Notes: generated by a model from the letters alone, not told the origin. A stretch of DNA of 13,047 nt from CAZGYE01 sp964530165 (GCA_964530165.1 CAZGYE010000160.1:1-13047), one strand, 5' to 3'; positions 6,101 through 12,127 are shown, counted from the first letter of the stretch. Numbers and translations: made by a program.

Positions 6101-7276
6101 GAAAAAGGAAAAAGGAAAGAAGAGGATGGGAACGGGCCATGGCGTTCCCACACGGCCGAGATGCTCGCCCCTGTGTTGGAAGCCAGCGAGCGGGAAGACC
6201 GCGCGGTGTTTGACGCCGTCGAGGCCGGACGCAAGCGCGAAGGCGATCTCGACCTGAGGCAGGTCGGCCGCGGCGCCCACATGCCGTGGCAGCGAGACGG
6301 CCGGCGCTGGCATACGGTCGATCGTGTCGGACACAACGGCCGGCCCTGCCGCTGGGAAGGGGCCGCGCTGCAGTTCGTCGTCGACGAACTGGCCGAGTGC
6401 GACGGCCTCCGGCCGGTCAACTGGAACGACCGCTCGGTGGTCGAAGTCACGGGTCGGGCGAAACCGAAGCTCCGGTTCCTGCACGCGCTGACCGGCGATG
6501 AATGGCTGCTCGGTCTCAAGTTCCGCGTCCACAGGCGCGAGTTCGAGCAAGACAAGCTCGTTGCCAAACTCGGTCTGAAGTCGTTGGACGACCTCGACGA
6601 GCTTCCCGTCTACGGCCGTTCGGACCGCGTGCGGGTGAAGAACCTGAAAGGCCCGTGGCAGGAGGTGGGCGTCAGCGTCCACTGGCTGCGGGAGATCGAC
6701 ACGCCCGCCTTCCGCGAGTTTCTCGACCGGGCCAAGCAGTCCTATTTGACCCAAGTCAACAAGGCGGCCCTCAATCCGCAGGACCTCACGCCCTGGAAAG
6801 TGCTGGGCCGCAAATGGCACCTTTCGCGCAAAGGCTTCCCCAGCGGCAAACGCGTGTTGTGGAATGCTGAAGTCGCCGAACAACTGTTCGACCTGCTCGA
6901 AGAAGTGGCTCCCGATGCCGAGATCGATTGGGGCAACAAACAGGTCGTCTACTTCCGCCACGGGCAAGGAAAAAGGAAAAAGGAAAAAGGAAAAAGTCGA
7001 AAGCTGCAGGAGTCTCAACCCTCAACCCTCAACTCTCAACCTTCAGGGACCGTCTGGGCCGCCGTCCACACCAAACGCCGCGGCGGAGTGGATCTCTCAC
7101 TCATCGGCGAACCAGGCCGTCTGACGCTCGGTCGCATCGCCGCCTTCGGTAGCCAGCGCGAAATCAAAACCGCCCGCGACGGCCGCGAAGTCGCCAAAAT
7201 ACGGTTCACAAAGTTGGAGCAGGTCAGCGCAGCCGCTTTGCGAGAGTTCCTCGGCGAGCAATGTGACCACGAGTGA
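83..7276 (+). CDS. uvrA: Double-length UvrA (tandem fused excinuclease ABC subunit A) with duplicated C-terminal module
   Basis: DNA-damage sensor of nucleotide excision repair, which loads UvrB at lesions (family knowledge). The 2397-residue product holds two full UvrA copies, about residues 16-1015 and 1045-2035. Each copy has two ABC modules. The four Walker A lysines are K50, K717, K1080 and K1719. LSGGE signatures begin at 559, 900, 1550 and 1902. Walker B DE pairs are at 585, 927, 1576 and 1929. Zinc modules (CxxC...CxxC) start at C302, C810, C1300 and C1812. All look intact, so neither copy is visibly dead. The third Walker A reads GPSGSGKSS instead of G(V/L)SGSGKSS. ATG 83 is preferred over GTG 62 because GGAG at 73-76 lies 6 nt upstream; an in-frame TAA is at 41-43. 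UvrA is normally about 940-1000 aa; chlamydial UvrA is also double (about 1,800 aa). Repeats interrupt the frame at linkers and loops. Residues after about 2035 are a separate unrecognised module. Confidence 0.95.
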   Translation: MKEQIPNSEFRIPNSEIVIRGAREHNLRDVNLRLPRNRLIVMTGVSGSGKSSLAFDTLYAEGQRRYVESLSSYARQFLIPVPKPQVDAITGLAPSISIQQKSSGRNPRSTVGTITEIYDYLRVLFARVGQGCCPECGRPITAQTVEQIVESISRLPERTRFQVLAPIIQQQKGEYRDLFDDLLKQGFLRARVDGAVVQLTQDLQLDRQMRHTIEVVVDRLLAGKTSRSRLAEAVETALKLSNGTLIVVGQAFQPADQQQQAFQPADQSWQAGKPAPHRAAPISSTLTGREPVDQLYSAHYSCTHCGIGFEPPSPQLFSFNSPLGMCLDCNGLGMRHDFVVDRLIQNDKLPIARGAISLLGSLRKIGRWRRHIYQGVAAAIEHDLQLEQGSLLKTPWRDLPEEARGLFLYGMGTRNITFSWRYSGGVWKHGGTWAGFVPELLSSYRKTRNPMRRRQLEKYMEFVACVGCKGTRLNPQARSVRITSASENYARRGWPTALGLPGVCALSIGEAAEFFESLDLNATGRLIAEEVLKEIRGRLGFLLRCGLDYLTLDRTAPTLSGGETQRIRLAGQIGCGLVGVVYILDEPSIGLHPRDNRLLLDSLCDLRDQGNTVIVVEHDEETMRTADHIVDFGPGPGVRGGEVVVTGSLDELKREPRSVTGRYLSGELSIAVPEQRRKPGKKALTVVGARHNNLKNIDVRFPLETFLCVTGVSGSGKSSLVNDILWQALNRDVNSGKGNPGPHKRINGLGHLDKAIDIDQSPIGRTPRSNPATYVKLFDLIRKLFTQLPESRVRGYKPGRFSFNVSGGRCEACDGYGSNRLEMDFLADIWVTCPVCQGRRFSRETLEVHFKGANIADVLEMDVQEALSHFKNQPKIVKLLGALHDVGLDYIKLGQPSPTLSGGEAQRIKLARELGKRSTGRTIYLLDEPTTGLHFADIQKLLEVLHGFVDAGNTVLVVEHNVDVVKTADWIIDLGPEGGEGGGTIVAEGTPEEIAACPRSYTGHALAPVLSPTKSKSPRAASRVQSAECGVRSKRSSSRSNIPKSEIVVRGAAQHNLQQIDVEIPRDKISVFCGPSGSGKSSLAMDTLYAEGQRRYVESLSAYARQFLGQMPKPRVEHIGGLSPAVAIEQKTTGSTPRSTVGTVTEIYDYLRILYSRLGAPFCPDCDVRIETQTTDEVIDKILALPEGTKLVVLSPQEVQVGGAYEKLWERLRSQGFLRVRIDGVTYRLEEAPTIDRRRKHQVDVVVDRITVARRSRSRIADSVEAAFDLGRGMIHAAHQDDSRPEPDWRVDRFSLHFVCQECGRSFEELTPHNFSFNSPLGWCEACEGLGTEQGTNLSALIADPKRSLADGAIAAWPDIARNKMFARMLSAMAEQFNIPLDVPFARLEPRHQRMVLYGTGERWVPLKRIDEKRRAAGVSRPVRNQGADAPRSPFRFQYKGLYPAIEEASRVSYVYRQRLADMVGEVPCSVCHGSRLRDDAAAVRFHGKTLAQVCDLPLDEALKFFKSMKLRGAARKVAGDLLREATSRLSFLVDVGLHYLTLSRRLPTLSGGETQRIRLAGQIGRALCGVLYVLDEPTIGLHPRDNGRLISALKKLRNLGNTVVMVEHDREVLNSADRLYDFGPGAGRLGGTIVGRGTPKQLSKQKNSLTGQFLSGHKTIPIPTTRRMQFTKAHGWQPVGNGGWLELQGARHHNLRDVDLRIPLGTLTCVTGVSGSGKSSLIEETLARAVAKQLHRSGENPGPHNELWGAEHVNKVIVVDQQPLGNTPASNPATYTGVFEHIRDLFARLPDAKVRGYRPGRFSFNRSGGRCDACDGNGQVCIEMHFLPDVWVECETCRGKRYNQETLAVTYRGQSIADVLDMSIARALELFENIPKIRGYLATLCAIGLDYLTLGQPAPTLSGGESQRVKLAAELARPNTGKTLFILDEPTTGLHFDDIDKLLKVLNSLVERGNTAIVIEHNLDVIKTADWIVDLGPEAGNQGGWIIAQGTPEEIVRLVQGKRKKEKGKRKEEDGNGPWRSHTAEMLAPVLEASEREDRAVFDAVEAGRKREGDLDLRQVGRGAHMPWQRDGRRWHTVDRVGHNGRPCRWEGAALQFVVDELAECDGLRPVNWNDRSVVEVTGRAKPKLRFLHALTGDEWLLGLKFRVHRREFEQDKLVAKLGLKSLDDLDELPVYGRSDRVRVKNLKGPWQEVGVSVHWLREIDTPAFREFLDRAKQSYLTQVNKAALNPQDLTPWKVLGRKWHLSRKGFPSGKRVLWNAEVAEQLFDLLEEVAPDAEIDWGNKQVVYFRHGQGKRKKEKGKSRKLQESQPSTLNSQPSGTVWAAVHTKRRGGVDLSLIGEPGRLTLGRIAAFGSQREIKTARDGREVAKIRFTKLEQVSAAALREFLGEQCDHE
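824..911 (+). repeat. Nested palindromic repeat element inside UvrA copy 1
   Basis: A perfect 24-bp inverted repeat has arms at 824-847 and 888-911. Between them is a second copy of the left arm, so that 829-853 and 859-883 form a perfect 25-bp direct repeat with a 30-bp period. Each core, GCAGGCT-TTCC-AGCCTGC, is itself a 7-bp-stem hairpin. It is translated in frame, with GQAFQPAD, QAFQPAD and WQAGKPAP read in succession. It lies between the UvrB-binding region and the first zinc module, where other UvrAs have a short linker. It looks like an interspersed element that tolerates coding sequence. Confidence 0.9.
3132..3218 (+). repeat. Composite heptamer leader of UvrA copy 2 (AGTGCRG x4, ATTCCG/AAATCCG units)
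   Basis: AGTGCAG x2 and AGTGCGG x2 fill 3151-3178. AG-TAAAAGA and a 20-nt spacer follow, then CATTCCG and AAATCCG (3205-3218) just before EIVVRGA of the second UvrA copy. The order of motifs and the reading phase (SAECG, then SEIV) match the leader at the gene's true start. AGCCCACGGG at 3132-3141, just upstream, resembles one arm of the palindrome at 5103-5124. The stretch is the inter-copy linker and is rich in S, R and K. Confidence 0.85.
4330..4375 (+). repeat. Two adjacent palindromes inside UvrA copy 2 insertion domain
   Basis: GGCCGG-TGTGAG-CCGGCC occupies 4330-4347. GGGGGC-TGAC-GCCCCC occupies 4360-4375. Both are hairpin-forming, and together they encode a GVSRPV..NQGADAPRSP stretch. 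This has no counterpart in the E. coli UvrA insertion domain, where the flanking residues (GTGERW before, FRFQYKGLYPAIEE after) resume homology. It looks like another small dispersed repeat read through in frame. Confidence 0.7.
5103..5124 (+). repeat. Palindrome CCCACGGG-TGGCAG-CCCGTGGG in the NBD1-NBD2 linker of UvrA copy 2
   Basis: Perfect 8-bp arms (5103-5110 and 5117-5124) flank a 6-nt loop. It encodes part of KAHGWQPVGN in the linker just before the last UvrA ATPase module (which resumes at LELQGARHHNL). A partial match to one arm is present at 3132-3141 in the inter-copy linker. Confidence 0.75.
6084..6118 (+). repeat. AAGGAAA x5 heptamer array near the end of UvrA copy 2
   Basis: Five perfect AAGGAAA units are translated as a Lys/Arg/Glu-rich stretch. 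They lie between EEIVRL and the final UvrA helix (SHTAEMLAPVL), which in UvrA copy 1 are nearly contiguous. A change of one unit shifts the frame: gain leads to a stop at 6211-6213 and loss to TGA at 6255-6257, so the C-terminal module would be lost. Confidence 0.95.
6966..6993 (+). repeat. AAGGAAA x4 heptamer array in the second C-terminal module
   Basis: Four perfect AAGGAAA units repeat the same motif, on the same strand, as the array about 880 bp upstream. They fall inside the second copy of the C-terminal module, between VVYFRHG and GTVWAAV, where the first copy has an unrelated short loop. Read as a GKRKKEKGK stretch. Confidence 0.95.
7014..7041 (+). repeat. CTCAACC x4 heptamer array
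   Basis: CTCAACC, CTCAACC, CTCAACT and CTCAACC follow the preceding AAGGAAA array after 20 nt, and are translated as a Gln/Pro/Ser/Thr/Asn-rich loop. Together the two arrays add about 28 residues that interrupt the second C-terminal module without breaking the frame. Confidence 0.9.
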
Positions 7277-7284
7277 GGGAGACG

Positions 7285-10200
7285 TCACTTCTGTTTCGGT
7301 TGGAAGAGCTTCTTGAGTTGCTTCCCCAACTCATCTTCGATCCAGCGGTTTGCCGCGGAACCGGCGATCTGACGGGCCAATTCGACCAGTGCGCGGTTGT
7401 CGGGTTGCGGCCTGCTCAGCGTGCCGCCGATCGGAATCCGCAGGACGTGTCCTTTCAATCCAGCCAGGAGCTTGTCGCCGTGGAGCCATTCTTCGCGGAT
7501 TGGCACTTCCGCGATCAGCGAGAGCGTCTCGTCGAAACCGACGGAGCCGGAAGTGCGAATGACGACATTCCCCGACGAGAAAGCGAGCCCCTGGTGATGC
7601 ACACGGCCGCCGGCCATTCGGAAGGAGACGTCCTGCTCGGCCATGTTCAACAGGGCGTTGGCTCGATGTGGGCTGGACCCGCCGGGACGTTTTCGCAGGA
7701 TGCCTTCGATCTGCCGGACGAGCGACACGAGCCGGTCTACCAGCGGCCCTGAACGGACCGCTGCCGAGTGAATCTTGAGCACGCCTCGGACGTCGCCCGT
7801 TTCGAAATTGGGTAGAGGAACGTTTCCTCCGCTCAGATTTATCGAGAACCGGCCTTCGATCTGAGTTGCGTCGGCCATGATCGGTGCGACGTACTTGAGC
7901 CACGACTGGCATTGCTCCGGAGAGAAACGGACGTTCTCGATCATCGGACCTTCATCGAGGACCAAGAGCATTGGCGTATGGTTCAGTAAGATGTGAGGAG
8001 ACAGTTTCAAGCGGCCTTCGCCGACTGTCACGTCGATCGGCTTGACGTCCAACACAGCGGCCTTCAGCCGAACGTCGAGTTGACCAGCGCCGATTGGCAT
8101 CCCGAAAACTTCGCCGCCGTCCCATCCGAGGCCGGTCTGCCCAGAAAGCTCCGGCGGCCAGCCGTTGGCGGAGGGATCCGTCTTGGCCTGCCTGCCGGCA
8201 GGCAGGGCCGCGGTACTCTGTGCGGCGATGAGCGGCCCCTGCAAAGAGAACGTGCGCGTCTGGCGGCCGGTCATCTGGAAATGTTCGCCGAGCGTCTCGC
8301 GAAACAGGGCGACGACTTTCTGTGCGTCGTAGTCCACCTCGCCGGACAGATCGACGCGCCGCCGCCCGCACAACTCGTCGACGGTTCCCTCGGTCCGCAA
8401 GTGGAGTGCGTCGGACGTCAATGCCATGCGGCCGACGTTCAGCACGTCGTGCTCGTGGTCATAGCTGCCCCGGACGGTTATCCGGAGCGGTCCGTCCTGA
8501 AAAATTGGCTGCCATTGGGGACCGGCAGTCGAACGTGGAGCCGGTTGTCCAGCGATGACGAGCTTCTCGATGTCGACTTTGCAGAGCGCCCGGCTGGTCC
8601 TCTCGGCATGGGAGAACTTGAACTGCCCCGTAGCCGTTCCGAGGATGCGATGCTGGAAGGGTCTGCTGGCGTCCTGCGTACAGCGAATCAGTCGATCCAA
8701 ATTCGCGCGGACGGCGACGCCCCCGGACACTTCAGGCGGCCCTTTGTCGCGAAGTTGGACCGAGGCGTCGACGGCCCGTGCAGAAATTGTGTCGCTGGAG
8801 AGCGTCGTCGTTTGCGAGAAGAAACGCTTTTTCACGCCGTCCCACGTCCCAGACGTTTCAATCGCGACGCTCGGCTCGTCGATCACCAGTCCTTCACCCC
8901 GGACGTGCAGCTTCTGCAGGTTCACTTTGGCGGTCGTGACATGAATGTTGCTGGAAGAAAGAGATGCGTCGGCTTTTAGGTCAATCTCGCCACTGACGTC
9001 CCAATTGTCTGTCACAAGCCAGGGCCGTAAACGCGACAGCCACGAATCCAGCTTGCCTTTCAGATTCAAACGTAACGGCGCCTGCACCACGGCGGTCAGT
9101 TCGACTGGCTGCAACTGTTCCACCTCAAGTCGATCCGGTCCGCTGACGAGGCCGAGCCTTGCGTTCTCAATTCTCCGAAGTCGCCCTTGATTGACGATGG
9201 CCGTGCCGGAGAGATTGGCATCGAGATGCTTCTCTTTCCAAGGTCGCCCGCCCGGGTGGTGCCATTCAAATCCGTCCACGACCAGTCGGCCCGTAGTCAA
9301 AACCCGATCCTCCTGCTGGAGCCGGCATTGAAAATCCGCCTGGATTGTTCCCGCCAATCGCAAGCTGTCTGGATCGACGAAACGCCCCAGTTCCGACGTG
9401 AGGCGGTCCAGATCGCAATGGGCCGTCAGCAGCGACTGCTGGAGTGTGCCTGAGGCTGAAAGTTGCAGAAAGTCCGACTGAGCCTGAAGCACGTCGATCA
9501 CCGGGCCGCTGCTCGACCGATGCGCAGACAGTTTGATTTCGATCGGTTGCTCCCACTGGATCCGCTGTCCGTTGTTTTCAGCCGTGATGTCGGTCGCCTG
9601 CACGCGGCCCGTCCAACGACGCGCATCTTGCTCCCCATTGCTTGCCAGGGCGAGAGTCAACTGGCCCGATGTGATCTTCGTGCCGGCGCGAATACGGAGC
9701 GTTTTCGGAAACAGTGCGGCCAGCCTCGCCAGATCAAGTTCTGCGGTCAGGCTGTAGTCGTTCTCTCCCAACACAGACTGCAACTGCGCAAGGACCGCGC
9801 CGCCCGACAGCTTTTTCGTGTTGAGCGTTCCGGAGACGGCCACGCCGCCGATGTCCGAATCGACCGTTACGCCATTCAGCGTGATCCGCTGATCGCGGTA
9901 TTCGAACTGACCGCTTGTTGACAGCGATGCCAACTTCAATCGCTCGGTGCCGAGGTAATCGGGAGCCGCGACGGCAAGTTGTGTCAAAGTCACGTCGCCG
10001 GATGAAGACCAAAGAAGCCCGTCGCCGTTGGAGCTCCATTTCGCTTTCACCTTCGAGGCGAGAGCGCCGGAAACTTCCGTGTTGACCAGGAGACGCGCCC
10101 AGAGTGGTTGGAGAACGTCCAACCGTAGATTCTGACTCTCGAACTCGAGCGTGCCGGCTCCCGCTGGAGAGGACGCCGGCTCAACCGATCTCTTCCAATT

Positions 10201-10875
10201 CAGTGCGATTTTCAGATGTCCCGCCTGTTGTGCGTCATCCAGTGCGGTAGAGAATTGCAGATTCCACGGCGACCGCTGTTCGGCCGGTATTTCGAGCGAC
10301 AACGCAAGATCGTGCATTTGTGTGCGGCGATCCGCCCCCTTGTCGATGATCTCGACCGTGCCATCCACGACTTCAATCGAACAAGCGAATCTTCCCGACG
10401 ATTCATCGTTGCTGCTGGGGAACGGGGAGAACGCATCTTCGATGTTGCTGCCGTCGTCGCGCAGTATCACCCGCAGTTCGGGCTGCTCGATTCGAAATCG
10501 GCCCAGCCGCCGGAAATCGGTCGTCAATTCGAACAGCGTCTTCTCACTGGTGAGGGACGCCACGGTCAAAAGCCGGTCGTCCTGCTTGTCTCGAACGGTC
10601 ACGTTCTGCAGGCGGATTGGCTCCAGCCAGCCCAAAGAAGCTGTGCCGATTTCCCACGCTCCTTGAAACTCGGGCAAGAGTAGCGGCAGTATCTGCTGAC
10701 GCAACGCCGTCCGCGCGACGATGGCCGGCGCAAACCAAACCAGTAGGACAACCACGAGCAGCCCACTGAGCAGCTTCCAACGACGCCGACGAGGCGCCGG
10801 ACTTGAATTTTCCGCGCTCATCTTCGCTTTTGTTGATCGATCGGTTTTGCCGATCGGTTTTTTGACGGTGGCCAT
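7285..10875 (-). CDS. AsmA/TamB-like membrane-anchored protein
   Basis: A probable envelope protein of the AsmA-like (repeating beta-groove) group, whose E. coli members TamB, YhdP and YdbH are implicated in phospholipid transfer to the outer membrane. That role is inferred here. The 1196 residues begin with a basic tail (RRRR at 29-32) and one transmembrane segment at about 35-54, giving an N-in topology. A long beta-rich region with no catalytic motif follows. The C-terminal 250 residues (GGNVPLPNFETGDVRGVLKIH, then VIRTSGSVGFDETLSL) look like the AsmA_2 C-terminal domain. ATG at 10875-10873 is chosen because a purine-rich GAGAGAGA lies about 8 nt upstream; an in-frame GTG ten codons earlier (10905) is the alternative. 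It converges with uvrA across 8 bp. A 20-bp palindrome interrupts the frame near residue 890, encoding LPAGRQA. Confidence 0.82.
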   Translation of the reverse strand: MATVKKPIGKTDRSTKAKMSAENSSPAPRRRRWKLLSGLLVVVLLVWFAPAIVARTALRQQILPLLLPEFQGAWEIGTASLGWLEPIRLQNVTVRDKQDDRLLTVASLTSEKTLFELTTDFRRLGRFRIEQPELRVILRDDGSNIEDAFSPFPSSNDESSGRFACSIEVVDGTVEIIDKGADRRTQMHDLALSLEIPAEQRSPWNLQFSTALDDAQQAGHLKIALNWKRSVEPASSPAGAGTLEFESQNLRLDVLQPLWARLLVNTEVSGALASKVKAKWSSNGDGLLWSSSGDVTLTQLAVAAPDYLGTERLKLASLSTSGQFEYRDQRITLNGVTVDSDIGGVAVSGTLNTKKLSGGAVLAQLQSVLGENDYSLTAELDLARLAALFPKTLRIRAGTKITSGQLTLALASNGEQDARRWTGRVQATDITAENNGQRIQWEQPIEIKLSAHRSSSGPVIDVLQAQSDFLQLSASGTLQQSLLTAHCDLDRLTSELGRFVDPDSLRLAGTIQADFQCRLQQEDRVLTTGRLVVDGFEWHHPGGRPWKEKHLDANLSGTAIVNQGRLRRIENARLGLVSGPDRLEVEQLQPVELTAVVQAPLRLNLKGKLDSWLSRLRPWLVTDNWDVSGEIDLKADASLSSSNIHVTTAKVNLQKLHVRGEGLVIDEPSVAIETSGTWDGVKKRFFSQTTTLSSDTISARAVDASVQLRDKGPPEVSGGVAVRANLDRLIRCTQDASRPFQHRILGTATGQFKFSHAERTSRALCKVDIEKLVIAGQPAPRSTAGPQWQPIFQDGPLRITVRGSYDHEHDVLNVGRMALTSDALHLRTEGTVDELCGRRRVDLSGEVDYDAQKVVALFRETLGEHFQMTGRQTRTFSLQGPLIAAQSTAALPAGRQAKTDPSANGWPPELSGQTGLGWDGGEVFGMPIGAGQLDVRLKAAVLDVKPIDVTVGEGRLKLSPHILLNHTPMLLVLDEGPMIENVRFSPEQCQSWLKYVAPIMADATQIEGRFSINLSGGNVPLPNFETGDVRGVLKIHSAAVRSGPLVDRLVSLVRQIEGILRKRPGGSSPHRANALLNMAEQDVSFRMAGGRVHHQGLAFSSGNVVIRTSGSVGFDETLSLIAEVPIREEWLHGDKLLAGLKGHVLRIPIGGTLSRPQPDNRALVELARQIAGSAANRWIEDELGKQLKKLFQPKQK
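8187..8206. repeat. Perfect 20-bp palindrome in the AsmA-like gene
   Basis: CCTGCCTGCC is followed directly by its reverse complement GGCAGGCAGG, with no loop. On the minus strand it encodes LPAGRQA within a low-conservation stretch between beta-rich segments. It belongs to the same kind of small coding-tolerant palindromes as those in uvrA but has a different sequence. Confidence 0.9.
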
Positions 10876-10917
10876 GGGCGAATCTCTCTCGATAAAATGG
10901 CCCACACGGGGCGGGGA

Positions 10918-10946
10918 ACTTTACCAGGAGCAGCGTCCTGAATGAA
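10918..10946 (-). promoter_or_regulatory. Weak candidate promoter for the AsmA-like gene
   Basis: On the minus strand TTCATT (10946-10941) and TAAAGT (10923-10918) are separated by 17 nt, about 43 nt upstream of ATG 10875. The -10 is reasonable and the -35 matches only half the consensus. The position between divergent genes fits, but this is a weak call. Confidence 0.25.
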
Positions 10947-11019
10947 GAGCAATGACCTCCCGGCCCCGTCACCGGCGGTACGAATAGCAGCCAGTTCCTG
11001 TACGGCGTCGCCGTTGTAC

Positions 11020-11028
11020 TGCTAGAAT
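11020..11028 (+). promoter_or_regulatory. Extended -10 element (TGC TAGAAT) upstream of the DUF6807 gene
   Basis: TG-C-TAGAAT lies about 107 nt upstream of ATG 11136, giving a leader of roughly 100 nt. No good -35 is present at 17 nt, which fits an extended -10 promoter. The same TAGAAT hexamer serves in the promoter candidate at 12128-12156. Confidence 0.45.
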
Positions 11029-11135
11029 AGGCGTCGAGAGCGTTATTCAAACGTCCCCGGCTCTCACCGGACAAAAGCGAGTGCCGGTGCGTCATCGGAC
11101 CTGACCACCAACCTGTTGACACGAGAGTGACCGCC

Positions 11136-12116
11136 ATGAAAACGCCCCTCAACCGACGTGAATTCTTCAAAGCCTCGCTCGCCGCTTCCGCCGCCTCCGG
11201 CTTGTCGCTGGCGGTGGCCAGACCGGCTTGTGCCATCGACTATTCGAAACCAGTCCCCGAAGCCAACGGGCTGACGGTCTACCACAACGGAGCGAACATT
11301 CTCGTTCGGTGGAACAATTTGCCGCTGCTCGGGTATCGAGCACATCCGACGCTGAAATACCCGTACTTCTGCCCGCTGAACGGACCGACGTCGGGGTTGC
11401 CGTTGACGACGGAAAGCGCGCTGCCGTATCCACACCACCGCAGCCTGTGGCTGGGCTGCGAGCCGGTCAATGGAGGCGACTATTGGAGCCACGGCCCGTT
11501 GGAGCGGGGTCAAATCCGCTCGGTAGAGCTGAAAATCGACGAGCAGTCGCTCACGAAGACGTCTGCCGCGTTCACACAACGCTGCCGATGGGTCCGCGAA
11601 GGAGCGAATTCGCCGCTGGTCGACGAGCGTCACTTTGTCGTCAGCGTGCGGGACGACCGGCTCCGCCTGATCGACTGTCAGTTCAAACTCACTGCTCAGG
11701 AAAACATCACGATCGCCAAGGCGAAGCATTCGTTCTTCGCCCTGCGTGCCGCCCCGGACATTTCCCCAGCCTACGGCGGCGTGCTGATGAATTCAGAGGG
11801 CGGCGTCGGAGCTGCAGGCACGTATGGCAAGCCGGCCGCGTGGTGCGGTTATCACGGCAAGCGGGCTCAGCATCCGGACGTCGTGGAAGGCATCGCCATC
11901 ATGAATCACCCCGACAACTTCGACGGTCACTGCCCTTGGTTCACCCGCGACTACGGGAACCTCTCGCCGTCACCATTCAATTTCCTGAAAGCACCGTGGA
12001 GACTCCCACAGGGGGAATCGATCGAATTGAAGTACCGAGTCGCCCTACACACGGGCGACCCGAAAGACGCCCAACTTGACAAGGTCTACCAACAGTGGAT
12101 CGGCAAACACTCGTAG
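11136..12116 (+). CDS. Tat-exported DUF6807 ('PmoA-like') family protein
   Basis: An exported protein of unknown function. The family is often labelled 'methane oxygenase PmoA' in databases, but it is unrelated to the membrane-embedded methane monooxygenase subunit. The 326 residues begin with a Tat signal: NRREFFKAS (R7, R8), a hydrophobic Ala/Leu stretch, and a likely cleavage after ACA (residue 33). Family hallmarks I recognise are a YPYFCPLNGP segment (about 75-84), PHHRSLW with H100-H101, an NGG-DYW segment (112-117), and PWFTRDYGN (267-275) near the C-terminus. ATG 11136 is preferred to GTG 11127 because it places GAGAG (11123-11127) 8 nt upstream and starts just before the twin-arginine motif. 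Family members are numerous in Planctomycetota. The clustered His, Asp and Asn residues could suit a carbohydrate-active or metal-dependent role, but no reaction can be assigned. Confidence 0.85.
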   Translation: MKTPLNRREFFKASLAASAASGLSLAVARPACAIDYSKPVPEANGLTVYHNGANILVRWNNLPLLGYRAHPTLKYPYFCPLNGPTSGLPLTTESALPYPHHRSLWLGCEPVNGGDYWSHGPLERGQIRSVELKIDEQSLTKTSAAFTQRCRWVREGANSPLVDERHFVVSVRDDRLRLIDCQFKLTAQENITIAKAKHSFFALRAAPDISPAYGGVLMNSEGGVGAAGTYGKPAAWCGYHGKRAQHPDVVEGIAIMNHPDNFDGHCPWFTRDYGNLSPSPFNFLKAPWRLPQGESIELKYRVALHTGDPKDAQLDKVYQQWIGKHS

Positions 12117-12127
12117 GCGAGCGGAAG

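Larger units (their letters stand above)
6281..7261 (+). other. Duplicated unrecognised module at the UvrA C-terminus
   Basis: This encodes about residues 2067-2393. Two tandem copies (about 6281-6735 and 6788-7261) share the pattern PW-x3-GR-x-WH, then a W after about 11-12 residues, a helix-like D-x-L-x-E stretch, another W, VV, a Trp/hydrophobic strand region, and an L/FREFL ending. Copy B is interrupted by the repeats at 6966-7041. Standard UvrA ends before this region. I cannot name the fold; the high content of aromatic and basic residues would suit nucleic-acid or protein contacts, but that is inference. The duplication itself is visible in the translated sequence. Confidence 0.7.

Noticed and set aside
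5765..7018. Minus-strand open frame (about 417 codons) opposite the end of uvrA
   Set aside because: Antisense to the UvrA copy 2 C-terminus and the extension. Its composition is that of a mirror frame, with no domain and no ribosome site noticed.
6084..7041. Repeat arrays as CRISPR or an origin iteron set
   Set aside because: Units are 7 bp with no spacers, they lie in a translated frame, and no cas or replication gene is nearby.
7272..7289. AGTGA...TCACT inverted repeat between the convergent genes as a bidirectional terminator
   Set aside because: Only a 5-bp stem with an 8-nt loop and no T-run; it overlaps both stop codons and can be chance.
11136..12116. Particulate methane monooxygenase subunit (true PmoA)
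   Set aside because: True PmoA is a polytopic membrane protein. This one has a Tat signal and a soluble body, so only the database nickname is shared.
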